A program made the translations under genes and the position numbers. Under the pieces are notes generated by a model. That model made no database searches. It worked only from the letters and a program-made list of their open reading frames with translations, and was not told where the DNA came from. Shown here piece after piece: positions 60,199 to 64,000 of a stretch of DNA of 64,000 nt. The stretch's first letter is position 1. Each line of letters opens with the position of its first letter. Source of the DNA: Hofstenia miamia (Eukaryota; Xenacoelomorpha; Acoela; Hofsteniidae); assembly GCA_900660155.1 (NCBI GenBank), contig CABFPE010000122.1:1162218-1226217 (forward strand), written 5' to 3'.

Positions 60199-61834
60199 TA
60201 CATACACTACTTTTGTCATATCATATTAGGACTTCTAAATTATAAAGCCCTAGTTAACTTGAATAAACAGCAAGTTAAATCTATAATTCATTTCTCAGAT
60301 TATTGGAACTTATCAATATTAAGTTCGTTTTAGAGAGAAAGGTATTAAATCTGTTTTACTTCCTCTTTTGCTAACTTCAATATGTCAGACTTTAACCACT
60401 TGTAGTAATAAGATCCGTGTGAAGAAGTGTCTGCTTTACAAATATATTTCAATGCATCAAGCATTTTCCATGATCTTCTAAAGCATAGGCACTAATTGAA
60501 TTGAACAACGTAATTACCAAGAGTATGGGAATTAAGTCATGAGCGGTTGTCACATACAACATCAGTCAATTTTTAAATAATGTGTAACGTCATGACTGTT
60601 AAGCTGGCTAAAAACTTCATATAGATCAATTTGTTACTGAAATTTCGTCCAATTTTTTTTACATTTCAAATTTATGTAACAAATTCATTGCTTATAAATG
60701 AATATTTAGAAATTGAGTTTTGCACTTTAGTGATATACATTTTCTATCAATAGAGGAAGAAATGTCATAGTTCTGAATTTTTGAATAGCAGGACTTTTCT
60801 CTGAGAAACCACCAGACGAAATATTTATTCAAATATAAGAGGAAATATTTAATATAAACTTTATAAAAAACACGTACATTTGTCGCGAAAGATTTTTTAT
60901 TTCTTATTAAAAATGTTGCGGTCTAGCAAACAATATTTTTAATGAATTTCTAGTATTTCTCGGATAGAAACTTCAATCTAAATTCGTCACCTAAGAACTA
61001 ATTTATTTTCCTGAATTGTAGTTATTCTTCCATTTGTGATGAGCACAATCTTTAACATAAAGATTTTGTCAGGCAAATACAGCAATAATCACAAATCATC
61101 AGAACAACTAACAGGCGAAGCAGTTAAAATTATTACATTTAAGGTTACTTTGCAAATTCAACATAGTTATCTTATCTTCATTTCTCATATTTTCTTTCTA
61201 AGCTGAATTCAATATTTTACAGTCACGCTTACATTAGAAGTTCTAGGGGTTGGGATGAGTCAGACATTTAAATCGAAGTCTGTATACCATGAGTCAGAGA
61301 ATATAAAAAACTTATTTGTTTTTGTGATAAAATATGATAATTATATTTACTTTATTTATTTGATATTATCCATTGTTTTATATAAATTTGGGCAATTTGA
61401 CAGGTTGGTCAGCACAGGATGGCTTAACCCAAACCAATTCAAATGGAATCATTAGCCATATATATATATATATATTATGTATTTAAATTTCTTCAAATTT
61501 GTATTTAGTTTGAACATTGCTACATTAAATTGCTATTATGTTTTACCATTTTACTTCTAGTTTTAAAACTTGAATACTGACGATTATTCAATAAATTTTT
61601 TCAAAGACCCAGAGAAAAACTGTCATTGATTCTTCAGCTCTTAATCATAGCGCGGATCTTACATAGACTTTATACAAAGGTTTTACAGTTATATTTTTCT
61701 AATTAATGGTGAACTCAAGAGCAATATAGCGATAGTTAATTTTGCTAATTATAGTAACAATAAAAATAATAAAATTATTAAAAAATATAATAATATTATT
61801 ATTCTACTATTATTATTCACATTATTATTATTTA

Positions 61835-61865
<31 letters not shown>

Positions 61866-63844
61866 ATTATTATTATTGCGATTTGCTATTTGAACAAAAC
61901 CAATTCTATATAATTATATACGTTGTATGTTATTACCTTAATTCGCAGACATAAATTAACACAAATTAATTCTGAGCGTATCTTAAACCCCATATTATAC
62001 ATTATGTGCCTGATTATTAATTAAATGTGCATGTGGTAAAAATTGATTCCTGATCATTATTCGTTCAAACCCTTGCTGAAATTTTTAAGTGGGATTTATG
62101 AGCAGAGTCTTGTACGGTCAAAAATTTGTGAACATAGAGGCCGGTGCAGTTTTCGGCTGTGCTTGTGAGTGTGTAGATTTCTTGGAGGCATCCAACCACT
62201 ATGTATCTGATCTATGCTTCCACCTTGCTAAAACAGCAGTTCCGTTGTAAGCGTCGCAATTCAATGATTTGAAATTTTGAAAATAGAACACAATAAACCT
62301 GAACAAACTAATGAACAATTTCCCCTGAGAAAAGCAGTTTTAAATAGATAATAGTACTACTTTAAACAAAGTTGGTGCATTGCAGTAACAAAATAGCTAT
62401 ATATGTATACACAGCTGAGTCCCCGTAGACTAATGAGAATAGATAGCAATAGGAAGAATCGTTTGAAGATCAAATTCATTATTCATTGAAAGTAATTAAT
62501 TTATGCGGAACGTTGATTGAGATATTTATAGAAACTTTACTTTTCATTAATGTTAAGTACTTTTTGTATGTTTGTAGAAAGCCAAGTGACTTAATTTTGA
62601 ATTCGAAATTAGGCACAATATTGAATCAAGTGAAATTGATTACCAAATCAATGTGGTTCACTGTATAAACATCTTACGTCATTTCTAATTCTCTTTTCTT
62701 TGATGCTTTTATGATTCGAAAATGGAATCGCTTATCTCTGAAGATAAAATGCAAATTCATGAATTGCCAAATAAATGAAGCTTCTGCTTAACATTTTGCC
62801 ATTTAGTTCAAGCTTTGCCAATGCTATACGGATATATTTTATTCTCTGAAATTATATATTAATATTTACTTTTATTGCAATAGCTAGAAATTGATCCCAT
62901 GCGCATATTGAAGAAATTTTTTATAAAAATGACTATAGTAAAAATTTTTTAGTTTTTTTGAATTGCTTATTTCATCATTTTTCTTAAGTTTAGGACATAT
63001 TTAGAACTAGGTAATTAATTTCAAAATTGAAGTCCAAAAAATTATCATTTTAACTAACTATCCTGCAGCACTTCGTGACAGATGGGAATTCAGTTTATAG
63101 CCTGGAATAAGAGACGAGTTTTTTCAGTAGCAATTCACTGCGGTAGATATAGACATGCAACAAGGAACAGTCAAAATAATCAATATAAATTTTAATAAAA
63201 CAGACTACTTCAATTTAACAGACGTTAATTTAATGAATATGATTGATAATGAATGAAAATGTTTGAAATCAAATTCAATAATTCACAAACATGGAGTGTT
63301 TGCAAAATTGCTTCAAAGATTGATTTCTTCTTTAGAAGCACCATCGCCATTTCTACTTAGTGATAAATTGAATGAAGACTCTTAAAGATTAACTAAAAAA
63401 AATAGTGAATTTTTAAATTCAATTTAGATATCAATATAATTGGATGGTCAAATGCCTCATTAATAAACAAAATTTAGCTTCTGAAACCATCATGTTTACA
63501 TTATAATGTGTAATTATTTACAATGAACCTTAAACATCCCAAGCATTTCTTACAATTTGTGATGGTTTCTAAACTATAAGTCACTAAATACTCAAATCTG
63601 AAAGTACCAATTCGGCGTCTGTGCGAACCCGCCTGATGCGACTATTTCTGACTTTATGCACGATATATTGACAGAACACAAAGTAATTTAGGTTTGTTGT
63701 AGTTTCCATGGGCCTTTGTCCGATAGGTATGTGAAGAATTTGAATGTTTTTGAAAACAAATAGAATTTTCCATATTCTTTGGCACTTTAAACACACTAAT
63801 AATTTTTATGACAAACTTTCACAATCACATAGAATCACACTTAC
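59388..63844. other. probable intron of the channel gene; no other gene seen
   Basis: AT-rich throughout, with (TA)n at 60168-60196 and 61460-61475 and an (ATT)n tract at about 61795-61880. A short frame at about 63070-63100 after ctgcag (FVTDGNSVYSLE) faintly resembles a later channel strand but runs straight into a stop, so it is not called. Frames near 62140-62240 have no recognisable family. Confidence 0.5.
61795..61880. repeat. (ATT)n microsatellite
   Basis: An interrupted run of ATT trinucleotides. Confidence 0.9.
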
Positions 63845-64000
63845 CCATAGAGTTCCAGGATTCCTAAATTTCCTATTAGGCTTGGTGGAAATTGTAGGAG
63901 AATGTGAAAAAACGGTTTGTGACTTTATCCCTCTTTCCACTAGTGTTCTTTTACGTAAAACATCTATGAAGTAGGACTCACTCATGCAATGATGAAGATA
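63845..64000 (-). CDS. exon at window edge (unrecognised protein)
   Basis: A minus-strand frame is open from the window end to a strong gtaagt donor (63839-63844), phase 0. It reads MSESYFIDVLRKRTLVERGI, then KSQTVFSHSPTISTKPNRKF and RNPGTLW, with the ATG at 63983-63985. The frame continues upstream of that ATG to the edge, so the Met may be internal. The basic, Ser/Thr-rich composition suggests a cytoplasmic or nuclear protein. A possible next exon starts after an aaatag site near 63642 (SHQAGSHRRRIGTFRFEYL), in phase; this is tentative. Confidence 0.5.

Noticed and set aside
63066-63103. Possible second channel exon (FVTDGNSVYSLE)
   Set aside because: Only loosely like the family and ends in a stop with no donor.
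1-64000. CRISPR arrays, tRNA or rRNA genes, bacterial operons
   Set aside because: None seen; the short direct repeats present are microsatellites, a minisatellite or transposon subterminal arrays, and all genes are eukaryotic in structure.

Overview
The window is nuclear DNA of an animal. It is strongly AT-rich, has spliced genes with GT-AG introns, and is dominated by transposable elements of many classes. The recognisable host genes are mitochondrial ribosomal protein S18C (MRPS18C), the ESCRT-I subunit VPS37A, a secreted protein made only of LDL-receptor class A modules, and the first exon of a Cys-loop ligand-gated channel. Several introns measure only 39-45 bp. MRPS18C and VPS37A sit head to tail with about 60 bp between the first stop and a pyrimidine-rich 3' splice site that lies 5 nt before the VPS37A ATG. 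This looks like a trans-spliced operon. Small introns, operon-like spacing, low GC and a heavy transposon load fit a flatworm (planarian-like) or a tunicate, among groups known to use spliced leaders. The sequence alone does not decide the species.

Layout. 1-5960: a mariner tail inserted into a minus-strand CR1-like LINE (ORF1 esterase-like; ORF2 with a 2A-like motif), followed by a non-autonomous hAT element with perfect 8-bp target duplications. 5962-7476: the VPS37A/MRPS18C pair on the minus strand. 7477-11430: no gene seen. 11490-15371: a FLYWCH-finger DNA transposon remnant and a large fold-back element. 16450-28600: a big inverted repeat built from a broken Ty3/Gypsy-like element, with a younger PIF/Harbinger-type MITE in its left arm. 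28600-36210: Helitron, minisatellite, LTR-like and hAT debris, plus one exon (32115-32417) of a possible PPxY membrane protein. 36709-37196: two candidate minus-strand exons. 40458-40692: a hAT MITE. 41691-42815: an intronless 374-residue two-pass membrane protein I do not recognise. 43127-50740: MITEs and two LINE remnants. 51375-53562: the LDLa gene. 53580-64000: mostly empty, with a small MITE, the channel exon and three candidate exons.

Three N characters mark assembly joins. Two of them separate near-perfect direct duplications (587 bp and 1084 bp) that are most simply unmerged contig ends, so copy counts in those places should not be trusted. The host genes share no obvious pathway. The clearest functional linkage is the shared transcription suggested for MRPS18C and VPS37A.
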